Shown: piece after piece, positions 8,666 to 18,394 of the stretch
How the letters are laid out: each line of letters starts with the position of its first letter
How positions within the stretch are numbered: the first letter of the stretch is position 1
Assembly (NCBI GenBank): GCA_003635195.1
Contig: PYIY01000004.1
Location: forward strand, 1-64,000
Reading direction: 5' to 3'
DNA: 64,000 bases
Origin: Candidatus Poribacteria bacterium
GTDB lineage: Bacteria > Poribacteria > WGA-4E > WGA-3G
Translations under genes and position numbers: made by a program
The notes under the pieces: generated by a model
Seen by the model: the letters and a program-made list of their open reading frames with translations, nothing else
Told to the model about the DNA's origin: nothing
Databases searched by the model: none

Positions 8666-11653
8666 ATGACAACCAAGGTCTTGGAAGATATTATTGCCCG
8701 CTGTCACCGACGGCACGAGAAGCCACTTAAGCAACGGAAGACGATCTCAGCACCTCCGCTTTACAAAGGGCTTCCTTACCACTTCACGGTCTATTGCGCT
8801 CACAGATACCCTGTGATGCTTCAAGACTTGGAAGCGGCAGGCATTTCCTTTATGCCGATAGGGCAGGCTCCTGGAGCTGACCGTCCGCCGCGTCATTTTG
8901 GAGGGGAGCGGTTCTTGAAACCTCAAGAGGTGACAGACTGGGGGATCACCCAATGGCACAAGTCGTGGGGGATTCACGTGTATACAGGTATTCCCTCGGC
9001 ACACGATGGCGCGCCCTGGCATGATATCGACTTTCAATATGAAGCTATCTGTGCTGCCCCGGATGCCGTTTTTGCGTGCGTTGAAGCCCTTGTTAACGCG
9101 GTTGCGAACCCATTGTTGACGCTGTCAAAGTCTGGTGGATTGCGCTTTTCTTGCAGGATACCGGAGTACCTGCACCCGAGCACCAACCAGGCACGGTTCT
9201 ATGTCTATAAAGGGACACCGTCAACGGAGAGTCCCGACCAATACGACGCGTATTTTGAAATTTTTGGCGAGAAAGGACACAATTGCTGGGATGCGCGTTA
9301 TGAAATCCTGCTTGGAAATCTGTTAGATCCGCCAGTGATTCCTAAAGAGGTTTTCTTTGCACCGATTGATGCCCTTCGTGCTGCACTGCCCGAACCTGTT
9401 TCGCAAAATGTCCAACACAAAGAGAATATCCCCGAGGTACCATACTCTCTCGGATCGGGCAAACTTGATCTCGCCAAAGAGGCGTTTTTTAAGCGCGGGT
9501 TTTCTTATGTCAGACAAGAGGATGGATTTCACTATTGGAACCAGGGAGGTAGTGAGATTGACAACACAGAGGTAGCATTGTGGGAGAGTGAAAGTGGCGT
9601 GTGGGTACGTGCCTCTACGTCTGATACTGGGCTGCCTATGGAGGCAATGCTCATAACAGATGTTTGGAACGACACTGGCATCTTGCCGCCGACCCCTGCG
9701 ACAGGGCTGCCTATAGACGATAAGGTGATCGCCGTACGGGAAGGGAAACTTAGTCCACTATCAATAAAGCGTCCTACTCCTATATTACACAAGTCCGAAC
9801 CGCCCGAAAATACTTATGAAACACACGAAGAGATTAGTGTTCAGGTGCAGCGTGCTTTCGATAGGAATGTGCGTGTCCTTGGATTTACTGCCGAGATAGA
9901 CGCAGAGAAATACCCTGAAGTAGAATCCGTTCTGCGTACGCGTAAGGCAATCTGTTTAAAGGTACCGCGCGTTGATCTTGCGGCAGTAGCATCGCAATTT
10001 CTTCAAAGCCGAGATGTCAGATCGGTGGCACAGTGGCGGGATCAGATGCATCTCTGGAATCAGGTGAAAGATACCCCCAGTACCCGACTGTTTTCGGACC
10101 CAGAATACGCAAAAATAGCGGAACAACTTCTCGAAACGCGCGAGGGAACACAACCCCTCTGTATCATCAATACCCTCGGAGAGGATAAACTGTTTCTTAG
10201 ATGCAAATTCTCCAGAACCACACTGAAGGCGTGGGTTGCCAATTGGCAAGGCAATGCCTTAGGCAACTTTGCGATAGCTCTCCTGAATGCAGTAGACATC
10301 AAAGATAAATCCCCTGGAAACTCTATCAAACGGCTCCGAACAGTGGTTCAGACGTTTGAATGGCTGGAAGAAGAGATCATCCAACAGATGTGTCACGTCG
10401 ATGCGGCGACTGTTGAAAACATTCAGGCGTTCCCAGCGGTTTATGCGGATCCAAGTTGGACGTTTTGGCATCAACTCAAACGTTTCTTTGCACATTACAC
10501 ACGGGACGCTGATGCGCCGATGCGATGGGAGGACGAAGCCCTACAGTTCCGAGTGCCGCCGATGCTGCATCCGAGCGTCCAATACCTTTTCGTCAATACA
10601 CCAACTCTCTACGCTGAACATTTACAGCGGACATTCTTGGATGTAGAAACCGAGATCCTTCGCACGCAACCGATGGTGTGGGTTCCCGGAAACCGCGTTT
10701 TTCAGATTCGCACCGGTATCTATCCACAAGAGACAATTTTAGACCTCAGCAATACTTGGGACATTATGGCGATGTCTGAAACGGGGCAGCACATTTTTTC
10801 CAGAATTCAAGCGGAAATAGAAAGAGATCGAAATATTAAGCATGGGATTATAACCCATGTTCCGGCAATTGAACAGTTGAAGGATATCACGAAAAATGAG
10901 AATGTCTGTTTCTTGAGGAGTTTTCGAGATTTTCAAGAAGTGGAAGGATTGGAAATTGCCCTTCAAGAAGGATTAGAAATCGCCCTTCAAGAAGGACAGG
11001 TCATCTGGATGGTTGGCATGCCGGCAATGGGAGCACGCGCCCTTTTGAATCGCACGCAGATCCTGTTTGGAAACGACAAGGAGCCCCTCTCTTATGAAAT
11101 GGAACCAGAATTCTACCGTTATAAAGACGAACGCGTTCAGAGCGTCTATGAAAAAGAGATCACCCGTATATTCACAGAGATTATAAAGTTGGCACAGTTG
11201 AACCGTTTGGCACACAAGACAGTTATGTTGATTACAGGGTTGCGAATTCCTGAGATCACCGATAGACCCGAAACCCTCCTTTTTGACTGGGAAGATTTCG
11301 AGGTTGCTGGCGGGTTAGACAACCTCGCTGAGGTGGTAGCAACACGCCAACGTTTTGAGACGGAACGCGACAATCTGACACCTGAATCCAGCAGACAAGA
11401 AGTAGAACGTGTATTAGGATGTTCCCCAAGACAGGCGAACCGAGTGTTGCAAAAGCTGAGAGGTGGGAAGGCACGTGTCACTTTTCGCGAGCAAATTCTT
11501 ACACTTCTCGCCAATGGCGAGAAAACAACACCGGAACTCGCAGCGGCGATTCTGGGACACCCAAAAGCAATAAACACAGAACTCACGCGCCTTGTGGAGA
11601 TGGGTGAAATTGTAAAGGTTCGACGCGGTGTTTACAGGCTGCCAGAACCTTAG
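8666..11653 (+). CDS. Large uncharacterised protein, possibly primase/helicase-like with C-terminal winged helix
   Basis: 995 residues from the ATG at 8666, 7 nt after AGGGAGG; the track's GTG at 8660 overlaps the ribosome site. Residues about 100-240 contain GIHVYTGIPSAHDGAPWHDIDF and LLTLSKSGGLRFSCRIP, which resemble the D-x-D and SGG blocks of archaeo-eukaryotic primase/polymerases, though the usual motif-II histidine is not seen. Residues about 640-900 contain blocks loosely like the C-terminal half of a superfamily-2 helicase (IITHVPAIEQL, VIWMVGMPAMGARALLNRTQILFGND, RPETLLFDWEDF). No Walker A is visible. The last 100 residues form a helix-turn-helix (SRQEVERVLGCSPRQANRVLQKLRG) and a winged helix (TTPELAAAILGHPKAINTELTRLVEMGEIVKVRRGVYRLP). 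The function is inferred only weakly. Confidence 0.75.
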   Translation: MTTKVLEDIIARCHRRHEKPLKQRKTISAPPLYKGLPYHFTVYCAHRYPVMLQDLEAAGISFMPIGQAPGADRPPRHFGGERFLKPQEVTDWGITQWHKSWGIHVYTGIPSAHDGAPWHDIDFQYEAICAAPDAVFACVEALVNAVANPLLTLSKSGGLRFSCRIPEYLHPSTNQARFYVYKGTPSTESPDQYDAYFEIFGEKGHNCWDARYEILLGNLLDPPVIPKEVFFAPIDALRAALPEPVSQNVQHKENIPEVPYSLGSGKLDLAKEAFFKRGFSYVRQEDGFHYWNQGGSEIDNTEVALWESESGVWVRASTSDTGLPMEAMLITDVWNDTGILPPTPATGLPIDDKVIAVREGKLSPLSIKRPTPILHKSEPPENTYETHEEISVQVQRAFDRNVRVLGFTAEIDAEKYPEVESVLRTRKAICLKVPRVDLAAVASQFLQSRDVRSVAQWRDQMHLWNQVKDTPSTRLFSDPEYAKIAEQLLETREGTQPLCIINTLGEDKLFLRCKFSRTTLKAWVANWQGNALGNFAIALLNAVDIKDKSPGNSIKRLRTVVQTFEWLEEEIIQQMCHVDAATVENIQAFPAVYADPSWTFWHQLKRFFAHYTRDADAPMRWEDEALQFRVPPMLHPSVQYLFVNTPTLYAEHLQRTFLDVETEILRTQPMVWVPGNRVFQIRTGIYPQETILDLSNTWDIMAMSETGQHIFSRIQAEIERDRNIKHGIITHVPAIEQLKDITKNENVCFLRSFRDFQEVEGLEIALQEGLEIALQEGQVIWMVGMPAMGARALLNRTQILFGNDKEPLSYEMEPEFYRYKDERVQSVYEKEITRIFTEIIKLAQLNRLAHKTVMLITGLRIPEITDRPETLLFDWEDFEVAGGLDNLAEVVATRQRFETERDNLTPESSRQEVERVLGCSPRQANRVLQKLRGGKARVTFREQILTLLANGEKTTPELAAAILGHPKAINTELTRLVEMGEIVKVRRGVYRLPEP

Positions 11654-12049
11654 AACGGCAGCATTCCGTATTATCATTCCATTCTCATTTACCGAGTCTA
11701 CATTCCTTATCTATCTATACCCCAAGTTGCCACCCCCCCTCTTTATCCCCCCTATCAGGGCGGCAAGATTACAAGTGCTTGTTATGTGAAAGCAGATCCA
11801 TTCAGTTTTAAGAAATTATAGAGTTTCCCGCCCTTTTTCAGGATCCGGTGCGGTTAGGAAACCGCATCTACCGGGCCTGGGGGGCCAAAATTGGACTAAA
11901 AAACCGAGAACTGAATGGCTTTGATGTGAAAGTTGGCCTTGATAGAATTACCGAATTATTTTATTATGATGAAAAAAAAAATAAGTAGCCCTTCGCTGGA
12001 AGGCACGCTTAGAGAATGGTAAAGGATTGGGCAGCAGGAGTTTGTCAAT
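11654..12049. other. Intergenic region with a CGGTTAGGAAACCG palindrome
   Basis: About 400 bp without a gene. The palindromic repeat at 11845-11874 (CCGGTGCGGTTAGGAAACCGCATCTACCGG) belongs to the family also at 19268 and 25271. The remainder includes C-rich and A-rich simple tracts. No promoter of high quality is seen for the membrane-protein gene. Confidence 0.5.
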
Positions 12050-13447
12050 ATGCAACTTAAACATCTCAGTCAATCAGAACTTGTAAAGAAGGTCGGAATT
12101 TGGGTAGTGTCAATCCTACTCCTATTTTTCGGGTTTTACACGAACTTATGGCATGTTGCTGAACAGCAATGGTTTGCGAATCATCAGAAAGACACCGAAG
12201 CGCATATCATGGGAAGAATGGTCAAATCTCGACAAGATGGCATCTTCTCAGCGGGTGGTCTGAATGGTTGGGGTACAGCGAAAAGGACTGATGCGGAATG
12301 GATACCTTCAACAGCACTGGGTCCCCAATATACAGCTTATCTTTACAAGCTCTCTTTTGATAAATTCTCGCCGTATATGTCCCAACCTGGCGGGCAAGGG
12401 ATGGTTTTTAGTCTATTGGATAGACTCATTCCCCTATCACCTCAAGTCAAATTATGGTCATTCTATGTGTTGACAGCACTCCTCTCGGCAATCGCATTGA
12501 CGGCGATCATAGGTTGGTTTTATGAGGCGTTTGGTGGGTGGGTCGCGATATTCGTTATAGGTTCGGCTGTGCTTTCGCAATGGTTGACGGTCTTTGGTAA
12601 AAATCTTTGGTGGAGTCTATGGGCTTTTTACTTGCCGATGATTGCTGTCATGTACTTCCTTAAACGCTACAGAGAAACATTGGACCGACAACTCATCAGG
12701 TTTGGAATTGTTATCTTTATCGCAGTTTCTATTAAGTGTTTCATCAACGGCTATGAGTACATTACAACCACACTATTAATGATGATGGCACCGTTCGTGT
12801 ATTATGTTATCCTCGATAAGTGGAACCGCCAGCAATGCGTGAAATGGACGCTTGCAGCCGGACTCGGCTCAGGCGTAGCAATATTTTTCAGTTTCATCAT
12901 GTTATGCTTCCAGATCGGTGCTGCGAAGGATGGGTTTATGGATGGGGTTGAGCATATCATCTGGTCTTTTGGAAAGCGCACGTATGGCGAGGCAGAAGAT
13001 TTTCCACCGGTATATGCTGCCAGCCTTGAAGCCGGGACAATAGGGGTTGTCATTACCTATATGAACGGTATTTTCTTTGATCTCAACAACTATTTTTCTC
13101 AATCAAATTTATCAAAATTATTGGTCTTTAACTTCCTATTGAAAGTATTGAAAGTCCGCTATTATTATCTGATCGTTCTCTTTGTTGTGATGTCTGCGCT
13201 GCTGTTTTGGCGCAGCAATAAAGAGATACTGGCGGAGCGACGACCGCACTATATTGCATTAATCTGGACAACATGGTTTTCAATGCTGGCACCGTTATCG
13301 TGGTTCGTTATCTTCAAGGCACACTCCTATATTCATACGCACATGAGTTTTCTTCTCTGGCAGATGCCTTTTACGCTCTTTGGCTTTGCCGTGTTCGGAT
13401 CTGCCGTTATAGCGTGGACGAAAAAGACTGCGTCAACGCAAGGTTAG
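12050..13447 (+). CDS. Polytopic membrane protein, possibly GT-C glycosyltransferase-like
   Basis: 465 residues with about ten transmembrane helices: the first at 15-35, then a large extracytoplasmic loop of about 95 residues (AEQQWFANHQKDTEAHIMG...), then nine more. One helix followed by a long outer loop with acidic residues and then many helices is the plan of GT-C-fold, lipid-sugar-dependent glycosyltransferases. No diagnostic motif is found, so this is only a suggestion. CAGGAG lies 9 nt before the ATG. It is followed after 89 bp by a TonB-dependent receptor on the same strand. Confidence 0.7.
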   Translation: MQLKHLSQSELVKKVGIWVVSILLLFFGFYTNLWHVAEQQWFANHQKDTEAHIMGRMVKSRQDGIFSAGGLNGWGTAKRTDAEWIPSTALGPQYTAYLYKLSFDKFSPYMSQPGGQGMVFSLLDRLIPLSPQVKLWSFYVLTALLSAIALTAIIGWFYEAFGGWVAIFVIGSAVLSQWLTVFGKNLWWSLWAFYLPMIAVMYFLKRYRETLDRQLIRFGIVIFIAVSIKCFINGYEYITTTLLMMMAPFVYYVILDKWNRQQCVKWTLAAGLGSGVAIFFSFIMLCFQIGAAKDGFMDGVEHIIWSFGKRTYGEAEDFPPVYAASLEAGTIGVVITYMNGIFFDLNNYFSQSNLSKLLVFNFLLKVLKVRYYYLIVLFVVMSALLFWRSNKEILAERRPHYIALIWTTWFSMLAPLSWFVIFKAHSYIHTHMSFLLWQMPFTLFGFAVFGSAVIAWTKKTASTQG

Positions 13448-13536
13448 GTTGCCTTAAAGAGAAAAAAGAGCATCTTATTTGAAAGGTAAAGAACTTAATG
13501 TAACGCTAATATGGTGTGTGAGGAGATAAGTAAAGG

Positions 13537-15762
13537 ATGGCAAAACTTACATCGATTTTGGGAAGTGTGTTATTTTTCGTACATGCAACTTTTGGGCAAA
13601 CAATCGGTCAGATTTCAGGAACTGTAACTGATGAAGCAACTCAAGAACCACTTGCTGGTGTCAAAATTATTATCGTGGAAACCACGCTGGAAACAATGAC
13701 CGGTAAGAATGGTTCTTACAAGCTAATCGATGTTCCGCCTGGACAGTATGAAATCAAGACCAGTCGGATTGGATATGAATCAATATCTTTAATCACCACC
13801 GTTTCTCCCAATGAAGATACCAAACTCAATATTTCGCTAAAGGAATCAATTGTATCTTTACCCACAGTCGTTGTGTCATCCGAAAAGTTAGCTGAGAGAA
13901 CTTCTGTTAGTGATATGGCACTGACAAAACGGATGTTGCAATCCAGACATGGTCTAATGGAAGATCCCTTACGCGTCATTCAGACAATGCCAGGGGTAAC
14001 GACACCGGGCGATCTGTTTTCAGCTTCTCAAATTTACATTCGAGGAGGTGCCCCAGAGGAAAATCTTTTCTTGCTCGATTGGGTACGGGTTTACTGGCCC
14101 TGGTATTTTGGCGGGATAAAATCTATTTATAACACAGATATTGTGGAAACCACTGAACTATTGACGGGCGGTTTTCCTGCGAAATATGGTAATGCCCTTT
14201 CGTCGGTATTGAGCATAACCACCCGCGAAGGGAATCGGGAACGAATTTCTGGAGCTTTTTCCTTCGGTTTTATAAACACGCAAGGGCGCATAGAGGGCCC
14301 CCTCACATCAAAGGCATCTTATCTCGTTACCGGTCGCCGCACCTACCTTGATCTAATACTCAAGGAAAGTGCTGAGTTTCCTGTTCCATCTTTCGCCGAC
14401 TTTAACTTCAAGTTCAGTTACGAACCGGCCGCTGGACATCACATTGACGTGAATGGTTTTCTATCCAAGGAAAATGTTGACTTTATCGCTGCTGATCCGG
14501 ACCCAGGTCTACCGGATAGGATCCTAACAGATGGCAACTTAAACACCCAGAGTATTGAATGGAAGGCACTCTTCAACACTAATCTTTACTCGAGGTTGTC
14601 TTTACTTCGAGCGCAGCCGACGTACAGCGTGGGAGTTGGGAGAAACCTTAATTTTGAGATTGATGGATCAACGGTTGGCGTTCGAGAAGACTTGACCTGG
14701 GAACTTCATCCAAATCACGAGTTAAAGACCGGTTTTGAACTGATACAGACGACCTTTGAGACATCAGGGAACATCCCCTTGGACCCCTCGGAGATTGATC
14801 CAACAGATATCTCTGTCCAATTGACTTCCTACGATTTTTCACAAAACACATGGTCCGGTGGCGGCTATCTACAGGATTCATGGGAACTCCTTCCGGTGTT
14901 AACTTTAACTGGAGGAGGGCGATTTGATTATTTTTCCCTCAACGAGAAGACGGACCTGTCTCCCAGGTTCTCCATACACTATAATCTGGCTTCAAAAACT
15001 GTTCTGCAGGCAGCTTGGGGGCATTATTATCAATTTCCGAATTCGCAGGACATCACCAGAGAGCCTGAGCTTCACTCCCCACTGGCGATTCATTATATTG
15101 TCGGAATTAGCCGTAAATTTAATAATGCATTTCACGGGTGGGTTGAGGTTTACCAGAAAGACTATCAAAATTTGGTCGTGGTCAATCCTCTGGAAGATTA
15201 TTCAAACGATGGGCACGGATTTGCCAGAGGCGTTGAATTTTTCCTAGAAAAGAAAACCGGTTCACTTGTGGGTTGGCTGAGTTACGCCCTGTCGGTCGCA
15301 AAACGCAAGTGGTATTTAGACACACAAGAATATGATTTCGACTTTGATCAACGGCATCTTTTATCATTAACGCTTTCATACAATTTTCCCGAGTCTTACA
15401 CGTCGAAGTGGTATATGCCCGCTGTTATAGTATTAACATCTCGATATGCCAGTGGCCGTCCCTACACCCCTATTATTTCCGCCGAAAGGGATCTAAACGG
15501 TGGATGGGTGCCGGTCAGAGGAGAAACCAACTCCCGTCGTTTTTCATCTTTCGAGAATCTCAATTTGAGAGTGGAATGGCAATTTTCGATGAGCCGTAAA
15601 CTTCAAGGCACCTCCTTCATTGAGATATGGAATATGTCTAATCAAAGAAATGTCCTGGGATTCAGTTATCAATATAGCGTGGAATATCGCAATAATGTAA
15701 ATGCTCACCCCTATTACACAACACCATTCCTACTGGCAGGTGGTTTCGGTATTAAGTTTTAA
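13537..15762 (+). CDS. TonB-dependent receptor with carboxypeptidase-regulatory-like N-terminal domain
   Basis: 741 residues. A signal peptide (MAKLTSILGSVLFFVHATFGQ) is followed by a beta-sandwich domain (GQISGTVTDEATQEPLAGVKIIIVETTLETMTGKNGSYKLIDVPPG...), then a plug domain (MPGVTTPGDLFSASQIYIRGGAPEENLFLLDWVRVYW) and a 22-strand-type barrel ending in a terminal aromatic/basic residue set (GGFGIKF). This is the SusC-like/TonB receptor layout that imports oligosaccharides or chelated compounds through the outer membrane. It indicates a diderm cell. No SusD partner is adjacent. It lies before a toroid enzyme, consistent with polysaccharide use. Confidence 0.9.
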   Translation: MAKLTSILGSVLFFVHATFGQTIGQISGTVTDEATQEPLAGVKIIIVETTLETMTGKNGSYKLIDVPPGQYEIKTSRIGYESISLITTVSPNEDTKLNISLKESIVSLPTVVVSSEKLAERTSVSDMALTKRMLQSRHGLMEDPLRVIQTMPGVTTPGDLFSASQIYIRGGAPEENLFLLDWVRVYWPWYFGGIKSIYNTDIVETTELLTGGFPAKYGNALSSVLSITTREGNRERISGAFSFGFINTQGRIEGPLTSKASYLVTGRRTYLDLILKESAEFPVPSFADFNFKFSYEPAAGHHIDVNGFLSKENVDFIAADPDPGLPDRILTDGNLNTQSIEWKALFNTNLYSRLSLLRAQPTYSVGVGRNLNFEIDGSTVGVREDLTWELHPNHELKTGFELIQTTFETSGNIPLDPSEIDPTDISVQLTSYDFSQNTWSGGGYLQDSWELLPVLTLTGGGRFDYFSLNEKTDLSPRFSIHYNLASKTVLQAAWGHYYQFPNSQDITREPELHSPLAIHYIVGISRKFNNAFHGWVEVYQKDYQNLVVVNPLEDYSNDGHGFARGVEFFLEKKTGSLVGWLSYALSVAKRKWYLDTQEYDFDFDQRHLLSLTLSYNFPESYTSKWYMPAVIVLTSRYASGRPYTPIISAERDLNGGWVPVRGETNSRRFSSFENLNLRVEWQFSMSRKLQGTSFIEIWNMSNQRNVLGFSYQYSVEYRNNVNAHPYYTTPFLLAGGFGIKF

Positions 15763-15910
15763 TAGCATCAGAACTTACACAATGAAATAGATGGATTATC
15801 CTCAATCTCGCGTGCATCTTACATCGGATTTAGGATTCAAGATTCGGGATATCGTAATAATCCAAGTATCAACCGACGAAGGAAACAGAGAAAAGTAACA
15901 TGGAGGGTGT

Positions 15911-17728
15911 ATGAACACTAATCAATTGGACAGGTGGATTGGTAGAGACCGGTTGCGTCCTGACGAAATAGAGGGTAACCGCTTCTTAAAAGCGGCGAGT
16001 CTCTTCGCGGGGACAGCGATACAATACGGGAGAGACAGATACAGCGGCAGAGATATGCCGCTCTTTGCCGATTGCCTCCATACAGAGCATTTGAAGGCAC
16101 CCAGATCTATGACCTCCCACCGCACAGGTACCGAGCCGAAACCGGCGGTCTGGAGTTTCTTCCAAAATCAGCAGAATCTGATGCGATTACTCGCCTCTTT
16201 AAGCCAGTTCACTGGGGATAGCGAGTATGTCTATGCCGCGGGAGAAGCCGCCGAATATATGTTCAACAACTACTGGTATCCAGAGAGTGGTGTTCTGCAT
16301 TGGGGTGGGCACGGCTATGTGGACTTGGTCACTGGGAATAGATACGGCATGAAAGGCGTTGTCCACGAAATAGAGGACGTGTATCCGTACTGGGAGTTGC
16401 TGAGAGCCGTGGATCCCGACCGGGGCGAGATGCTGATGAAAGGGATTTGGGAAGCAAATATCAAGGATTGGGATGCCTTACATTACAACCGACACGGTGA
16501 TTTCAAAAAGCAGGTCGATCATGCCAATACTTGGAACAGACCTTGGAACGGATACAAAGCCCCCAAGATCAGTGGCGATCTTTCGTTTATCAGTGTAGCA
16601 CTGGATCTGGCTTATGCCGCTTACAGTTTGAGCTACCAAAAACAGGAAGCAGCACCGCGGATGTGGGCGGAACGCCTTTTAAATCTGATTATAAAGCAGC
16701 GAGACCCAGAGACCGGCATCTGGCCGAATCTGGTGCATCCGCAAAGTGGCAAACGCGGGCTCAACGTATTCGGCAGACTATATCCGCAGGCGACTGAACC
16801 GAGGGTCTATGTGGGCAATCAGTTGAACCACACGATTACGCAGATGATGGGTATGCTAACAATCGTAGAAAATGCCGAAAAATATGGGCGTATCGGCGAA
16901 ATGGCACACATCAAAGCAGCGGTTGCACAACACATCATCGGTTTCTTAGATGCCTCCTACGATCCGAAAAACAATACGCTGAAAAGCATCGTTATTGATG
17001 GGACCGATCTCACGGGTTTTCGGATAAAGGGACCTTTCAGAGATACGAAGTTATACTTTGGTGCGAAAGAAGGCGGGGCATTTCTGCCGCAAAACATCAC
17101 ACCGCTCTTCACCTCCGTTTGTGCGCGTGGGTATCGGGTTTCTGAAAGCAGAAGCGAGTTCAGGGACTACCTACGCACCCTATTTAAAGCCTTTGGGATC
17201 GGAGACATCGGTGCCGATAAGAACTCCCCACCCTCGTTAAATTTTGACACAACTGCCTTGGAACCCGCTTATATCTTCGCGCTGGTGGATCTGTATCGGG
17301 TAGAGCCGAAAGCAGAATTTCTGGCGATGGCAGAACGGATAGGCGACAATTTGCTGCAAGGCAGACAAGATGCCGATAGCGGTCTTTTTACACTCGAAGA
17401 TGATTTTATCCTCCACAGCAAGGTTATGGATAAACCCGAACTACAAGAGGGACATGAAGGGAAAAGCGTGGCTGAACTTCTGCAGGACAGTCATCAAACC
17501 GCGAATCTCGATGCGATGGAGCCTCTGTCTTTGCTCAGTATCTACGCGGCACAAACCGGACAGTACAACATCATGCCCGAATGGACAGCGGGTGGACTCT
17601 ACCTCAAGGTGAGCAGCGTCGGTCATATTGTGGGCAAAGAGATTCAACTGTGGTTTGACAAGCCAGCACTCAAGCAATTTTACAAGGACAATAACATCAA
17701 CTGCACCTGGTCTATTGATGAAGACTGA
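15911..17728 (+). CDS. Alpha/alpha-toroid polysaccharide-active enzyme (lyase/hydrolase-like)
   Basis: 605 residues rich in helical hairpins with repeating aromatic/His clusters (PESGVLHWGGHGYVDLVTGNR, KGVVHEIEDVYPYWELL, YNRHGDFKKQVDHANTWNRPWNGYKAPKISGDLSFISVALDLAYAAY, QRDPETGIWPNLVHPQSG, YVGNQLNHTITQMMGM). This pattern is typical of six- or seven-hairpin toroid enzymes, which include family-2 pectate lyases and unsaturated glucuronyl hydrolases. I could not decide the family. No signal peptide is visible, so it may work on imported oligosaccharides. TGGAGGG precedes the ATG by 5-6 nt. It is downstream of the TonB receptor. Confidence 0.7.
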   Translation: MNTNQLDRWIGRDRLRPDEIEGNRFLKAASLFAGTAIQYGRDRYSGRDMPLFADCLHTEHLKAPRSMTSHRTGTEPKPAVWSFFQNQQNLMRLLASLSQFTGDSEYVYAAGEAAEYMFNNYWYPESGVLHWGGHGYVDLVTGNRYGMKGVVHEIEDVYPYWELLRAVDPDRGEMLMKGIWEANIKDWDALHYNRHGDFKKQVDHANTWNRPWNGYKAPKISGDLSFISVALDLAYAAYSLSYQKQEAAPRMWAERLLNLIIKQRDPETGIWPNLVHPQSGKRGLNVFGRLYPQATEPRVYVGNQLNHTITQMMGMLTIVENAEKYGRIGEMAHIKAAVAQHIIGFLDASYDPKNNTLKSIVIDGTDLTGFRIKGPFRDTKLYFGAKEGGAFLPQNITPLFTSVCARGYRVSESRSEFRDYLRTLFKAFGIGDIGADKNSPPSLNFDTTALEPAYIFALVDLYRVEPKAEFLAMAERIGDNLLQGRQDADSGLFTLEDDFILHSKVMDKPELQEGHEGKSVAELLQDSHQTANLDAMEPLSLLSIYAAQTGQYNIMPEWTAGGLYLKVSSVGHIVGKEIQLWFDKPALKQFYKDNNINCTWSIDED

Positions 17729-17784
17729 ACCGGACAGGTTGTTGACGAAGCGGCACCATAAGTGTCAATTAATGAAAGTTATTT

Positions 17785-18195
17785 TCACTGTGAATAATCG
17801 TTCCGTTTCGCTGGATCATCCGTGAAGTATTCGACGAACTCCCATTCAAAACCGTCGGCATCAATGAAATAGATTCGTTTTCGGTAGGGATGCGGTCCAA
17901 CTTTATACCCTTCTTTATATCCGGCAGCGAGCAAGCGTTCTCTGATACCCTGAGCATCATCAACAGCAAAGCCGAGGTGGTTTACATACCTCCCCTTACG
18001 GTCACCTGTGAAGGGCTGCTTGCGGTCTGACAAGGCGATGTAAAAATCGTCAGTTCCAAGATGACACCATTTCGTTCCGTTCGCGTTATTGCCACCGCCC
18101 CTGACTCGAAAATCTGGAAAGGCGGTTGTTAGAAAATCGATCGCTTTTTCAAGATCATTCACGGTCATGTTTGCGTGTTCAAGATAACGGCTCAT
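17785..18195 (-). CDS. VOC (glyoxalase/dioxygenase superfamily) protein
   Basis: 136 residues, one vicinal-oxygen-chelate unit pair. Likely metal ligands are H7 (MSRYLEHANMTV), the histidine in YVNHLGFAVDD and the glutamate in FEWEFVEYFTDD. The family includes glyoxalase I, ring-cleavage dioxygenases and fosfomycin-resistance proteins, so the reaction cannot be named. A TAGGAGGATTAAGA leader precedes the start. It is convergent with the toroid-enzyme gene and divergent from the second PhyH copy. Confidence 0.85.
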   Translation of the reverse strand: MSRYLEHANMTVNDLEKAIDFLTTAFPDFRVRGGGNNANGTKWCHLGTDDFYIALSDRKQPFTGDRKGRYVNHLGFAVDDAQGIRERLLAAGYKEGYKVGPHPYRKRIYFIDADGFEWEFVEYFTDDPAKRNDYSQ

Positions 18196-18317
18196 TTCTT
18201 AATCCTCCTAGAATGTGGTAGTTGTTGTAGCATAGGCTGTTAGTCTGTGGCACCGCGTCCACAACGAACAGTAGACAGTACAAAAACCCAGACCTCATAT
18301 ACCGACATATTTTTTCA

Positions 18318-18347
18318 TTGACAACTTCGTTGTGGTTAACATATTAT
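18318..18347 (+). promoter_or_regulatory. Sigma70-type promoter of the second PhyH copy
   Basis: TTGACA, 18 bp, TATTAT, 47 bp before the start codon. It is the duplicate of the promoter at 3319, with conserved flanks. Confidence 0.7.
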
Positions 18348-18394
18348 AGCACTAAGCGTTGACCTATTGCTACCGTCCGAAAGGAGTACCGAAA

